Positions 47,098 through 55,366 of a DNA stretch of 64,000 bases are shown here, in pieces. Position 1 is the stretch's first letter, and each line of letters begins with the position of its first letter. The stretch comes from Polyangiaceae bacterium (GTDB taxonomy: Bacteria; Myxococcota_A; Polyangia; Polyangiales; Polyangiaceae), in the NCBI GenBank assembly GCA_025937835.1, contig JAICQO010000027.1, positions 1 through 64,000 of the forward strand. The letters are read 5' to 3'. Position numbers and translations under genes: made by a program. Below the pieces are notes generated by a model. The model was not told the origin of the DNA and ran no database searches. It saw only the letters and a list, made by a program, of their open reading frames with translations.

Positions 47098-47643
47098 ATG
47101 GAGTTCATCCCACAGACCCTTCCCGGCTTGATCCTGATCAAGCCTCGGGTGTTCACCGACCCTCGCGGCTTCTTCATCGAGACCTACCAGCATGAGCGCT
47201 ATGCCGCCGCGGGCATCGAGGTCCGGTTCGTCCAGGACAACCACTCGAGCTCGAAGCGCGACACGCTGCGGGGGCTGCACTACCAATCGCAACCCGGGCA
47301 AGCCAAGCTGGTCCGGGCTGCGACCGGGCGCATCTTCGACGTCTGCGTGGACATCCGCCGGGAGTCGCCGACGTTCGGCAAGTGGCACGGCGTGTACCTC
47401 GACGCCGAGCAGCACCATCAGCTCTACATCCCGATCGGCTTCGCACACGGCTTCTGCGTGGTGAGCGAGGTGGCCGAGGTGCTGTACAAGGTCTCGAACC
47501 CGTACGACGGCAAGACCGAATGCACGATCGCCTGGAACGATCCAGAGCTCGGCGTGGAGTGGCCCGTCGCTGATCCGATCCTGTCGGCGCGGGACGAGCA
47601 GGGCGAGTCGTTCGCAAGCTTCGCACGCCGGATGCGCGGATGA
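47098..47643 (+). CDS. rmlC: dTDP-4-dehydrorhamnose 3,5-epimerase
   Basis: RmlC (RfbC) epimerises dTDP-4-keto-6-deoxyglucose at C3 and C5 in dTDP-L-rhamnose synthesis. Diagnostic parts are the start FIPQTLPGLILIKPRVFTDPRGFFIETY, the NHSSSKRDTLRGLHYQ segment with the catalytic His, and IPIGFAHGFCVVSE with the second His. 181 residues is standard. The rmlD ATG overlaps its stop (ATGA), so the two are coupled. rmlA and rmlB are not in the window. Confidence 0.95.
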   Translation: MEFIPQTLPGLILIKPRVFTDPRGFFIETYQHERYAAAGIEVRFVQDNHSSSKRDTLRGLHYQSQPGQAKLVRAATGRIFDVCVDIRRESPTFGKWHGVYLDAEQHHQLYIPIGFAHGFCVVSEVAEVLYKVSNPYDGKTECTIAWNDPELGVEWPVADPILSARDEQGESFASFARRMRG

Positions 47644-48536
47644 CGCGCGTCTGGTTGGCGGGCGCGCGCGGCATGCTGGGTCACGCGCTCGCCCGGGAGC
47701 TCGAGCGGCGTGGGGTTGCCTGCGTTTCGACCGATCGCGAGCTCGACATCGCCGACGAAGCGCAGGTGCTCGCGTTTGCGCGGCGCGAGCGCCCGTCCCT
47801 CATGATCAACGCCGCAGCCTACACGCAGGTGGATCTGGCGGAGACCGAGCGCGAGGCCGCGTTCCGCGTCAACGGTCTGGGAGCCGGAGTGATTTCGCGC
47901 GCCGCGCTCGAAATCGGGGCCGCGCTGGCGCACGTGTCGACGGACTACGTGTTCGGCGGCGAGGGCACCACGCCTTACTCGGAGACGGCAGCCACCGCGC
48001 CGCGCGGCGTGTACGCCCAGAGCAAGCTCGAGGGAGAAGAGCTCGTGCTCGAGACCGCGCGCGCGGGCGGGCGCCCCTACGTGGTCCGCACCTCCTGGCT
48101 GTTCGGCCTTCACGGAGCGAACTTCGTGAAGACCATGGTCAACCTGATGCGAGACCGCGACGAGGTCCGCGTCGTGTCCGACCAACACGGCAGACCGACG
48201 TTCACCGAAGATCTCGCCGAAGCCTTGCTCGCGCTGCTCGGTCTCGGAGGCGAAACGGCAACCGAGCCCGGCGTGTACCATTTCGCAAACGCGGGCGAGA
48301 CCAGCTGGCACGGCTTCGCTGTCGCCATCCGCGAGGCGTGCCTCGCCCAAGGCCTGACGCTGCGGGCCGAGCGCGTCGTAGCCGTGACTACCGCGGAATT
48401 TCCGCGCCCGGCACCGCGCCCGGCGTACTCCGTACTCGACACGGCGCGGATCGAGGCCGCGCTCGGCAAACCGCCGCGTCCCTGGCGCACCGCGCTCGAA
48501 GAGTACCTAAGGCGCGAGTTCGCGAATCGGGGCTGA
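47640..48536 (+). CDS. rmlD: dTDP-4-dehydrorhamnose reductase
   Basis: RmlD reduces dTDP-4-keto-rhamnose to dTDP-L-rhamnose with NAD(P)H. The Rossmann GARGMLGHAL (~8-17), MINAAAYTQVDLAE, the catalytic STDYVFGG and YAQSKLEGE (YxxxK) are all present in the expected order, and RTSWLFG is typical. The 298-residue length is normal. With rmlC it supplies L-rhamnose for a surface glycan. The end overlaps the symporter gene by 30 bp on the opposite strand. Confidence 0.95.
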   Translation: MTRVWLAGARGMLGHALARELERRGVACVSTDRELDIADEAQVLAFARRERPSLMINAAAYTQVDLAETEREAAFRVNGLGAGVISRAALEIGAALAHVSTDYVFGGEGTTPYSETAATAPRGVYAQSKLEGEELVLETARAGGRPYVVRTSWLFGLHGANFVKTMVNLMRDRDEVRVVSDQHGRPTFTEDLAEALLALLGLGGETATEPGVYHFANAGETSWHGFAVAIREACLAQGLTLRAERVVAVTTAEFPRPAPRPAYSVLDTARIEAALGKPPRPWRTALEEYLRREFANRG

Positions 48537-49796
48537 GTCCTCGGCTCGAGCCGCGCCCCGGTCGAGCAAGATCGACAGCACCATGTCGCTCAGAACGTTG
48601 GTGACGGACCTGCCGCGGGCGATGATCCAATCGACCGTGAGTAACAGCGGCAAGATTTCGATCGGCAAGCCGACGGTGTTGAGCACGAGCGCGAGCGAGA
48701 CGAAGCCTGCCTCCGGCACACCGGCGACGCCCATCGCGGCCACCATGCACACGAAGGCGACCAGCGCTTGCTGGGGGATGGACAGCGGAATGCCGCTGGC
48801 CTGCGCCACGAACAGCACGGCCATGCCCTCGTACAGGATGATGCCGTCGTTGTTGAAGTTGGTTCCGACGCAGGCGCCGAGCGCCGACGCGGACTTCTTC
48901 ACGCCGAGCCGGTCCAACGCGCGGAGGGTGATCGGCAGGGTGGCCAGGCTGCTGTTGGCGCCGACCGCGTAGGCCATCGGGACCTTCGCTTCTCGCCAGA
49001 AGCGCGCGAGCGGCATGCGCGCCACGACCAGCAACCAGATCTGATACGTGATCAGCGGGTGCAGGATCAGGCCCGCCACGCCGACCAGCACGTAGACGCC
49101 GAGGCCGCGGAGCGGGGCGTAGCCATGCTCCCCGACGGAGCGCGCCACGACGCCGAACACGGCGAACGGGATCAGCTTGATCACCCAGCCGAGCACGACC
49201 TCCATCGCGCGCAAGAGCGCGTCGACGGCGTCTTCGATGGCGACAATGCCCGGAGCCCCCGCAGCGAGCCGTTCATTGCGGACCGTGCGCAGCGCGGCGC
49301 CGACGAGGACGGCGATCAGCACGATCGCGAGCACCGTGTTCTCCACGAACGGCTCGACCAGGCTGTTCGGCACGACGCCCCCGACGACGCCCATCAGGTC
49401 GACCCTCTTGTTGGCGAAGGCCGCGATCTCTTCCGGTTTTGCGGGGACGAACCCGGCCAGGCTCCGGCCCGGCTGGATCAGGTTCGAAAGCAATAGACCG
49501 AACCCGAGGGCGATCGCCGCGTTGAGCGTGGCCCAGAAGAACAGCCGCAGCGCGGCGCGCGCCTGGACCTCGGTCTTCAGGATCGCCTGGACGATCGACA
49601 GGAACAGCAGCGGGGCAGCGGCCGCCTTGATCAATTGGATCACGAGCTTGCCGATGTCGCCCAGGCGGTTCGCGTCCCTACCGAGGATCGGCCCGAGCAC
49701 GAGCCCGATGACGATGCCGGTCACGATCTGCAGGTGGAGCGGAAACCTGGGCTTCGCCTCCCTGTTTGCCACAGCTCCAGCGTCCCGGTCCGCCAT
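48507..49796 (-). CDS. Dicarboxylate/amino acid:cation symporter (DAACS family)
   Basis: 429 residues, about eight to ten transmembrane segments with re-entrant loops. The Ser-rich loop 1 NSSLATLPITL (~277) and GTNFNNDGIILYEGMAVLFVAQASG, the P-type re-entrant loop, are the DAACS/GltP signature region. Members import glutamate, aspartate or C4-dicarboxylates with Na+ or H+. The exact substrate cannot be fixed from the sequence. Confidence 0.9.
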   Translation of the reverse strand: MADRDAGAVANREAKPRFPLHLQIVTGIVIGLVLGPILGRDANRLGDIGKLVIQLIKAAAAPLLFLSIVQAILKTEVQARAALRLFFWATLNAAIALGFGLLLSNLIQPGRSLAGFVPAKPEEIAAFANKRVDLMGVVGGVVPNSLVEPFVENTVLAIVLIAVLVGAALRTVRNERLAAGAPGIVAIEDAVDALLRAMEVVLGWVIKLIPFAVFGVVARSVGEHGYAPLRGLGVYVLVGVAGLILHPLITYQIWLLVVARMPLARFWREAKVPMAYAVGANSSLATLPITLRALDRLGVKKSASALGACVGTNFNNDGIILYEGMAVLFVAQASGIPLSIPQQALVAFVCMVAAMGVAGVPEAGFVSLALVLNTVGLPIEILPLLLTVDWIIARGRSVTNVLSDMVLSILLDRGAARAEDSAPIRELAP

Positions 49797-49894
49797 CGGC
49801 TCGATTCTATTACGGTGCGCGATTTTCCGGGCCGAATTGCTGTTGGCGACCCCGGGTGTTAGCTTTCGCGGACGGCCGGGAGCGGCCGGCCGAC

Positions 49895-51622
49895 ATGCCG
49901 CGCGACGCGCACATCCCGCTGTTTCTGTGGATAGCGACCGCGGTGCTCATCCACCTGTTGAGCGGCGGCGGCGCCGACAAGGTCTCGGACTGGTTCGAGG
50001 AGAGGCTCGAGCTCCGGCGCTTCGCCGAAGGAGTGCAGAGCTACGTCAAGACCCGCAACGAACCGACCATCGAAGTGACCTTCGACTCGGAGGAGCCGCT
50101 CGAGCCGCCCCCCGCCCCGAGCGAGACTCCGGACGATCCAGCCAGCGTTCCGGAAGAGAGCGCGGAGGACGCGCTCGCCGAAAAGCAGCCGGCGACCGCT
50201 CCCGAGGATCGCGCCGAGCCCGAAGAGCAGCAACCGAAGGCCGAAGTGAAACCGCCCGAGCCCGAGAAGAAGGCGGAGCTCACCGAAGAGCAGCAGAAGG
50301 CAGCGCAGGAGCTGATGCTCCAGAAGAAGATCTCCGTGCGCCAGCACGTCGAGGACAAGAACCAGGCGGACAACCCCGACGCGGAGTTTCTCGGCGAGCA
50401 CAACAACAAGGTGCGCGAGCAGACCCAAGCGCGGATCACCTCGAACGACGAGAACGATCCGAAGCCAACGCCGGGTGCGAACGCGGGCGGCATCGGCGAT
50501 CAGCCGGGCAACGCCACCGAGACCCGCGTCGCGAGCAACGAGGACCGGCCGGGCGAGGACGCGCGCGCGCCGAGCGACGACCCCGCCAAGGAACAGCCGA
50601 ACCCCAGCGAGACTCCGCCGAACGCCGGCGCGGCAGCGGCCCCGATCCAAGAGCACGTGGCCAAGGCGCAAACTGGAGTCGCCAAAGGCGCCGATAAGCC
50701 GGAGGAGACCGCCGCGCCGGGAACGCCCACCCCCGGCTCCAAGGGGCAGGAGGCTTCGAAGGCAGATCCGGGAGCACCCGAGCTCGTGGCCTCGAACCAG
50801 GGCCAGACGCAGGTCGAGCGCGCACGGGAACAAAAAGCGGAGCAGGCCGGGCGGCGCGCGCAGCGCAAGCGCACGCTGCCGCGCCAGAAGGTTCGCGGCT
50901 ACGACGGCTTGCTCGGGCTCGGCGCCTCGGGCACCACGGCCAACGGCATCAACCTGAACCTCACGCCGGGGCTGGCACGCGACGCGATCGGCATGGATCA
51001 GCTGTCGCGCGAGCGCCGCGCCGACGGCGCACGGCGCAAGAGCCAGCACCTCGGCTCCTGGAAGACCGCGGGGCTCGAGCGCTGGCGCAGCGCGATCGAG
51101 AACTACACCCCGAGCGTGAAGCCTGGCAATCAGACCGCGCTCAACACGGCGCGCGCCCCGTTCGCGACCTACCTATCGGTGATCCACAACCGGTTGCACC
51201 CGATCTTCGCAGACTGGTATCTGTCGAGCCTCGACAGCTTGCCCGCGAACCACCCGCTCAATCGCGCCGATCTCAACATGAGCATCGAGATCATCCTGGA
51301 CGAGGACGAGGGGCGGATCGTGAAGCTCGGCGTGACCAAGGCCAGCGGCGTCACGATGTTCGACGTGGCCGCGCTCGATTCGACCGAGCGCGCCGCGCCG
51401 TTCGGCCGTCCGCCGCGCGAGATCGTCTCGCCCGACGGCCGCGTCTACCTGCACTGGGAGTTCCACCGAAACCCGGCGATCGCCTGCACCACGTACAACG
51501 CGCGGCCCTACATCCTGAAGGGACAGCCCAAGCCCGCGCCGGTGACGCCACCGGGACCGCGGCGCGACGACGGCGGCGAATCCGAGCGCCATGGATCCAT
51601 CGATGCCCCGCGGCGCTTTTGA
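49895..51622 (+). CDS. TonB-like energy transducer with long acidic linker
   Basis: One N-terminal transmembrane segment (IPLFLWIATAVLIHLLSG, ~7-25) is followed by a ~370-residue Pro/Glu/Lys/Ala-rich linker. A C-terminal globular part (~430-575) contains SVIHNRLHPIFADWYLSSLDSLP and a TonB_C-like strand pattern (SIEIILDEDEGRIVKLGVTKASG). The architecture is that of TonB/TolA-type proteins linking the inner membrane to outer-membrane receptors. No exbB/exbD is near. The ATG at 49895 is used because it precedes the membrane segment directly. The next gene starts at the base after its stop. Confidence 0.78.
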   Translation: MPRDAHIPLFLWIATAVLIHLLSGGGADKVSDWFEERLELRRFAEGVQSYVKTRNEPTIEVTFDSEEPLEPPPAPSETPDDPASVPEESAEDALAEKQPATAPEDRAEPEEQQPKAEVKPPEPEKKAELTEEQQKAAQELMLQKKISVRQHVEDKNQADNPDAEFLGEHNNKVREQTQARITSNDENDPKPTPGANAGGIGDQPGNATETRVASNEDRPGEDARAPSDDPAKEQPNPSETPPNAGAAAAPIQEHVAKAQTGVAKGADKPEETAAPGTPTPGSKGQEASKADPGAPELVASNQGQTQVERAREQKAEQAGRRAQRKRTLPRQKVRGYDGLLGLGASGTTANGINLNLTPGLARDAIGMDQLSRERRADGARRKSQHLGSWKTAGLERWRSAIENYTPSVKPGNQTALNTARAPFATYLSVIHNRLHPIFADWYLSSLDSLPANHPLNRADLNMSIEIILDEDEGRIVKLGVTKASGVTMFDVAALDSTERAAPFGRPPREIVSPDGRVYLHWEFHRNPAIACTTYNARPYILKGQPKPAPVTPPGPRRDDGGESERHGSIDAPRRF

Positions 51623-52642
51623 ATGGAGAGCGTGACACCTGCGAGAGAGAGCACGCGCCCGGGCCTGTCGCTGGTCGCGTTCCTCGCCGGAGCGTGGCTC
51701 GCCGCGATCGGCGCGCGCGCGCTGTCCCCCGCGCTGCCCGGCTCGGCGATCGGCATCGCGGATCTGATCCGCTCGACGCAGTTCGGCGCGGCCTGTGTGA
51801 GCCAGCTCGTCGCGGCCGGCGGCATCGCGCTGTGCGTGCGCTTGCTGGGCGTGGTGCTGCCGTTGCCGGGCCTCGGTGTCGGGCTGCGTCTGGTGTCGGC
51901 ACCCGCCACGCTCGCCGTCGTGGCCCTGGTGGTGAGCTCCGCGACGCGACCGCTCGAGCCCGAGCTCACGTTCGTGCTCGCGGCAGCCTTACCGCTGGTG
52001 CTGCTGTGCCCGGTCGTGCTGCTCGGGTCCGCGAAGAAGACACGCCTCGCCGCGCTGATCCTGATCGCCGCCGGGCTCGCCAGCGCGCTCGAGCTCACGT
52101 GGTTCGAGCTGTCTCGGCGCGGCATCGGGGTCGGCGCTTCCTGGCCGGGGTGGCCGATCGACTTGCTCGACTTTGCAGCGGCGGTTCTGTCGATCGTGCA
52201 GTGCGCCCGGGGTCGGCGGCGCGCCGGCATCGCGCTCGCCGCGTTCCTGTTGCTGGCGTTCGTTCCCTCCTGGCTCGCTCGCCACGGGGCGACGCCGGGC
52301 GCCTCCGGCTGGGAAGTGCTGCTGTACCGGAGCCTCGAAGCTCTGCGCGCGCCGGCCCTCACCCAGGCCGGCATCGTGGGTCACGCTCTCGCGCTTTCAC
52401 CGTTCGCCGCGAGCCTCGTGTTGTTTCGGCTGAGCTGGTTCGGTGACGAGCTGTGTGTGGCGCTCGGCCTGTGTCTGCTCGCTCGCGCGGTTCCGGGTGC
52501 GCCGATCGCCACGCTGTTCGGCGCAGCCGCCAGCCTGCTCACGATCCGCGTCTTCTACGTGTCTTTCCGGCAGGGTTCGGGGGCGGCAGCCACCGGCAAG
52601 GCGGCGGGGACCCCCTCACCCGCTGCTTCAGCGTCGACCTAG
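51623..52642 (+). CDS. Polytopic membrane protein of unknown function
   Basis: 339 residues with roughly eight or nine hydrophobic segments and no recognised family motif. Gly/Ala/Leu-rich helices alternate with short Arg-rich cytoplasmic loops (CARGRRRAG, GSAKKTRLA). The start ATG follows the stop of the TonB-like gene without a gap (TGA-ATG), so the two are almost certainly translated from the same mRNA, hinting that this membrane protein works with the transducer. The 3' end has a strong terminator. Confidence 0.7.
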   Translation: MESVTPARESTRPGLSLVAFLAGAWLAAIGARALSPALPGSAIGIADLIRSTQFGAACVSQLVAAGGIALCVRLLGVVLPLPGLGVGLRLVSAPATLAVVALVVSSATRPLEPELTFVLAAALPLVLLCPVVLLGSAKKTRLAALILIAAGLASALELTWFELSRRGIGVGASWPGWPIDLLDFAAAVLSIVQCARGRRRAGIALAAFLLLAFVPSWLARHGATPGASGWEVLLYRSLEALRAPALTQAGIVGHALALSPFAASLVLFRLSWFGDELCVALGLCLLARAVPGAPIATLFGAAASLLTIRVFYVSFRQGSGAAATGKAAGTPSPAASAST

Positions 52643-52656
52643 AACCCCGCGAAATC

Positions 52657-52680
52657 AGAGGCCAGGATTGGCCTCTTTTA
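52657..52680 (+). terminator. Rho-independent terminator
   Basis: A perfect 8-bp inverted repeat AGAGGCCA / TGGCCTCT with a GGAT loop is followed directly by TTTTA, 15 bp after the stop at 52642. It closes the TonB-like/membrane-protein operon, and separates it from the response regulator gene. Confidence 0.8.
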
Positions 52681-52730
52681 CCAGTCACTTGTTCAGGTAG
52701 AGCGTCGCTGGTAACGTTTCGCGCGGCCTG

Positions 52731-53156
52731 ATGAGCACAACGCCTTACAACGTCCTCGTCGTCGAAGACGACCCCGGGGTGCTCAAGGCACTGCGCCGCA
52801 AGCTCGGCCAGTCCGGTCACACCATCTCGACGGCGACCAACTGCGAAGCGGGCCGAGCGCTCCCGGGCCCGTTCGACTTCGCGATTTTGGATCTGGAGCT
52901 GCCCGACGGCAACGGCGTGGAGCTCGCCGAAGAACTACTGGCAGAATCTCGGATCGCTCAGGTCGTGTTCTACACGGGCTGCGCCGATCGGCTGCTGCTC
53001 GCCCGCGCGGGGCGCCTCGGCCTGATCGTGAACAAGAATCAGAGCGTCGAGGACATGCTGCAGATCGCCTACCAGGCGCTCAACCCGCCGGTCAGCGAAC
53101 GCCACGAGACCGGGCGCTGGCGCGTCCCCGAACGCCGCCGCGAACAGTCGCGGTAG
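52731..53156 (+). CDS. Single-domain response regulator
   Basis: 141 residues: a CheY-like receiver with acidic pair E12-D13-D14, phospho-acceptor D54 (FAILDLELPDGNG), the conserved Thr in FYTGC near 82, and Lys in VNKNQSVEDM near 108. A short basic tail follows and there is no DNA-binding output domain. Such stand-alone receivers relay phosphate between kinases or act on motility or kinase complexes. No cognate kinase is adjacent. Confidence 0.85.
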   Translation: MSTTPYNVLVVEDDPGVLKALRRKLGQSGHTISTATNCEAGRALPGPFDFAILDLELPDGNGVELAEELLAESRIAQVVFYTGCADRLLLARAGRLGLIVNKNQSVEDMLQIAYQALNPPVSERHETGRWRVPERRREQSR

Positions 53157-53299
53157 TTGTGTTTTTGGGTTGGGCGGCTGAAAGGTCGCGCGTCTCTCGT
53201 GACAGTGGCCAGGCCGCGCCCGGCCTCGCCGGGATTCTCCTGGAATTGGCCGCTCGTGATGATCGTGATCTGCTCTTGCCAGGATTTCTGGCAGGGGTG

Positions 53300-54208
53300 C
53301 TAGCGCTCAGCGAAGACCGCGAGAGAGCCGAGCACGACGACCAGATAAGGCATCGACGCGAAGAACACGCGGCGCGCCCAGCGGCGCTCGTTCTTCGCGG
53401 CAAGCCCCGCGGTCGCGAGCGCCAGGAACGACAGACCCGAGCCGAGCGCGACGATCGCGTAGGCCCAGCTGGCCAGGCCGAGCCCGATCGGCAGCAGGCT
53501 GACGAGCACGAGCGCGAGCGCGTAGATCGCGATCTCGATCTTGGTGCGGCGAACACCGTGCACGACCGGCAGCACCTTCATGCCGGCGCGCGCGTACTCC
53601 TCGCGGCGGAAGATCGCGATCGCGAGGAAGTGCGGCAGCTGCCAGACGAACAGGATCCAGAACTGCATCCAGGCCAGCGCCGACAGCGAGCCCATCACGC
53701 TTGCCCAGCCGATCAGCGGTGGCAGCGCGCCGGGCACTGCGCCCGCCCACAGCGCGAGCGGGGTGACGCGCTTCAGCGGCGTGTAGATCGCGACGTAGCT
53801 CACGAGCGCGAGGAGAGTCAGCAACGCCGGCAGCAGGCTGACGAACGCTCCGAGCAGCGACAGCCCGAACACCGCGCTCACGCCCGCATAAACCAGCACC
53901 ATCTCCGGTGACAGCCGCCCCGTCGGCAGGGGCCGCACGCGGGTCCGGGACATCAGCGCGTCGGTGTCGCGCTCGAGGTACATGTTGAGCGAGTTCGCCG
54001 AAGCCACGACCGAGACCGTGCCGAGCGTCGCGAGCAGCAGCTTGCCCCAATCCGCGTGCTCGGGCGCCGTGAGCGCGCCGGTCAGAAGCGTCACGGTGAC
54101 CAGCCCGGTCACGCCCGGCTTGGCGAGCTCCACGAACGCGCCGAGCGCTCGGGGTTGGGTGACCGGCTGAGTAGAGCGTTCGTGCGCGAGTTGGCTGGGG
54201 ATGGCCAT
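53300..54208 (-). CDS. ctaB: Protoheme IX farnesyltransferase (heme O synthase)
   Basis: CtaB/CyoE adds a farnesyl group to heme B to give heme O for haem-copper oxidases. The prenyltransferase signature NMYLERDTDALMSRTRVRPLPTG (~85-107) is the NxxxDxxxD region. About eight or nine transmembrane segments and 302 residues are typical. The start codon comes directly after the tatA stop, so the genes are coupled. Confidence 0.93.
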   Translation of the reverse strand: MAIPSQLAHERSTQPVTQPRALGAFVELAKPGVTGLVTVTLLTGALTAPEHADWGKLLLATLGTVSVVASANSLNMYLERDTDALMSRTRVRPLPTGRLSPEMVLVYAGVSAVFGLSLLGAFVSLLPALLTLLALVSYVAIYTPLKRVTPLALWAGAVPGALPPLIGWASVMGSLSALAWMQFWILFVWQLPHFLAIAIFRREEYARAGMKVLPVVHGVRRTKIEIAIYALALVLVSLLPIGLGLASWAYAIVALGSGLSFLALATAGLAAKNERRWARRVFFASMPYLVVVLGSLAVFAER

Positions 54209-54442
54209 TCAGGAATCGCTGTCGTCGGATCGGGAGGCGCTGGATTCACCCTTGGCCGGAAGCAGCTTCGGGGGGCTCTCCTCGACCTGAGGAGGCTGGG
54301 GCTTTTCGGCGGGAGGATCCGGCTCGCGCCGAGCCTTTCGGTAGCCGCGGACCCCGTCGCCGAGGCCCTTTCCGATCGCAGTGAGGCGGTCGCCGCCCAG
54401 GAAGAGCACGATCAGAATCGCGATGATTATGAGAGAAAACAA
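54209..54442 (-). CDS. tatA: Twin-arginine translocase subunit TatA/TatE
   Basis: 77 residues: one short N-terminal membrane helix (MFSLIIIAILIVLFLGG), the hinge GGDRL, an amphipathic helix (AIGKGLGDGVRGYRKA) and a charged, Pro-rich tail. This is the standard TatA/E layout; the membrane helix lacks the FG before the hinge but has GG. It forms the Tat pore for folded proteins. tatB/tatC are not in the window. It abuts ctaB. Confidence 0.85.
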   Translation of the reverse strand: MFSLIIIAILIVLFLGGDRLTAIGKGLGDGVRGYRKARREPDPPAEKPQPPQVEESPPKLLPAKGESSASRSDDSDS

Positions 54443-54669
54443 TCACGCCACGGGGGCTGTCGGGAGCGTGCGTACCATCGGGCGCCCGTACGGGCAACGA
54501 CCGAACGCCGGCCCGGCCCCTGGGACTGACGGATGTCTGCCCGCGCGGCTGGAATCGGCCCGAGCAGCGGCAAAGCCGAAAGGGTTCCCGCCGAAAAGAT
54601 CGATGATATCCTCGGGGCGTTCGTCCGGCGGAGGTGATTGGGAGCCTCGGGACGGGCCGAGGTCGTCCA

Positions 54670-55293
54670 ATGCGCTTGGTTGCTTCAGTTCTGGCTCTCT
54701 CGGCATTATCGGCAGGGGTCGCCACCACCACGATCGCCCGCGCGGACGACCAGCCGGACCCGACCGGCAAGGGCATCGCCGGCGGCATCCTGCTCGGGGC
54801 GGAGGTCGTGCTCGCGGTCGAGGCGGCCATCGATGTCGAGCCAGCGTGGGCCTACGTGGTCGGCGGTCTCGCTGGCGCCGCGGGCGGCGGAGTCGCGGGT
54901 TACTACATCGAACAGGACGCGAATCCCAAACTCCCTCTCTTGATGTTGGCGAGCGGCATGGCGCTCGCGATTCCGACCACCGTGGCTGTCCTCAGCGCGA
55001 CCGCCTACGAGCCGCCGAACGACTACGTCGAGGACGAGAAACCGTCGGACGAGCCCGTGGCAGATCCGCCACGACCGGTGGGAGCCGCGCCTACTTCAGG
55101 CGCGGTTCGCCGACGTCCTGCCGCGAGTCATCGCGGCGTCGTTCCCGCGCTGATCGACGTCGAGCCCGAACGCGTCACGCTCAGCGTGCCCGCCGTCGAG
55201 CTGCGCGACGTGTACTCGAAGAAAGAGATCGCGACCTTCGGACTCACTCAGGCGACAGAGGTGCGCATACCTGTGCTGAGCGTCGTGTTCTGA
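54670..55293 (+). CDS. Exported protein with glycine-zipper-like hydrophobic core
   Basis: The start MRLVASVLALSALSAGVATTTIARA is a signal peptide with a type I cleavage site after ARA (~25). Two Gly/Ala-rich hydrophobic stretches (GGILLGAEVVLAVEAAI and VVGGLAGAAGGGVAGYYI) follow, then a third (LMLASGMALAIPTTVAVL). The C-terminal ~60 residues hold beta-strand motifs (ERVTLSVPAVELRDVYS, VRIPVLSVVF). No family recognised. The ATG at 54670 is chosen to place the signal peptide at the N-terminus. Divergent from tatA. Confidence 0.7.
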   Translation: MRLVASVLALSALSAGVATTTIARADDQPDPTGKGIAGGILLGAEVVLAVEAAIDVEPAWAYVVGGLAGAAGGGVAGYYIEQDANPKLPLLMLASGMALAIPTTVAVLSATAYEPPNDYVEDEKPSDEPVADPPRPVGAAPTSGAVRRRPAASHRGVVPALIDVEPERVTLSVPAVELRDVYSKKEIATFGLTQATEVRIPVLSVVF

Positions 55294-55366
55294 GCAAGGC
55301 CACCCGGCCTATTCGCACTTACTACAGCGACGAAGTCCTTTCCTTCGGCGACAGCATGCCGTTAGC

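Noticed and set aside
43984-48536. A complete O-antigen or exopolysaccharide cluster
   Set aside because: Only a flippase, one glycosyltransferase and rmlCD are present, without polymerase, rmlAB or chain-length genes, so only a partial glycan locus is claimed.
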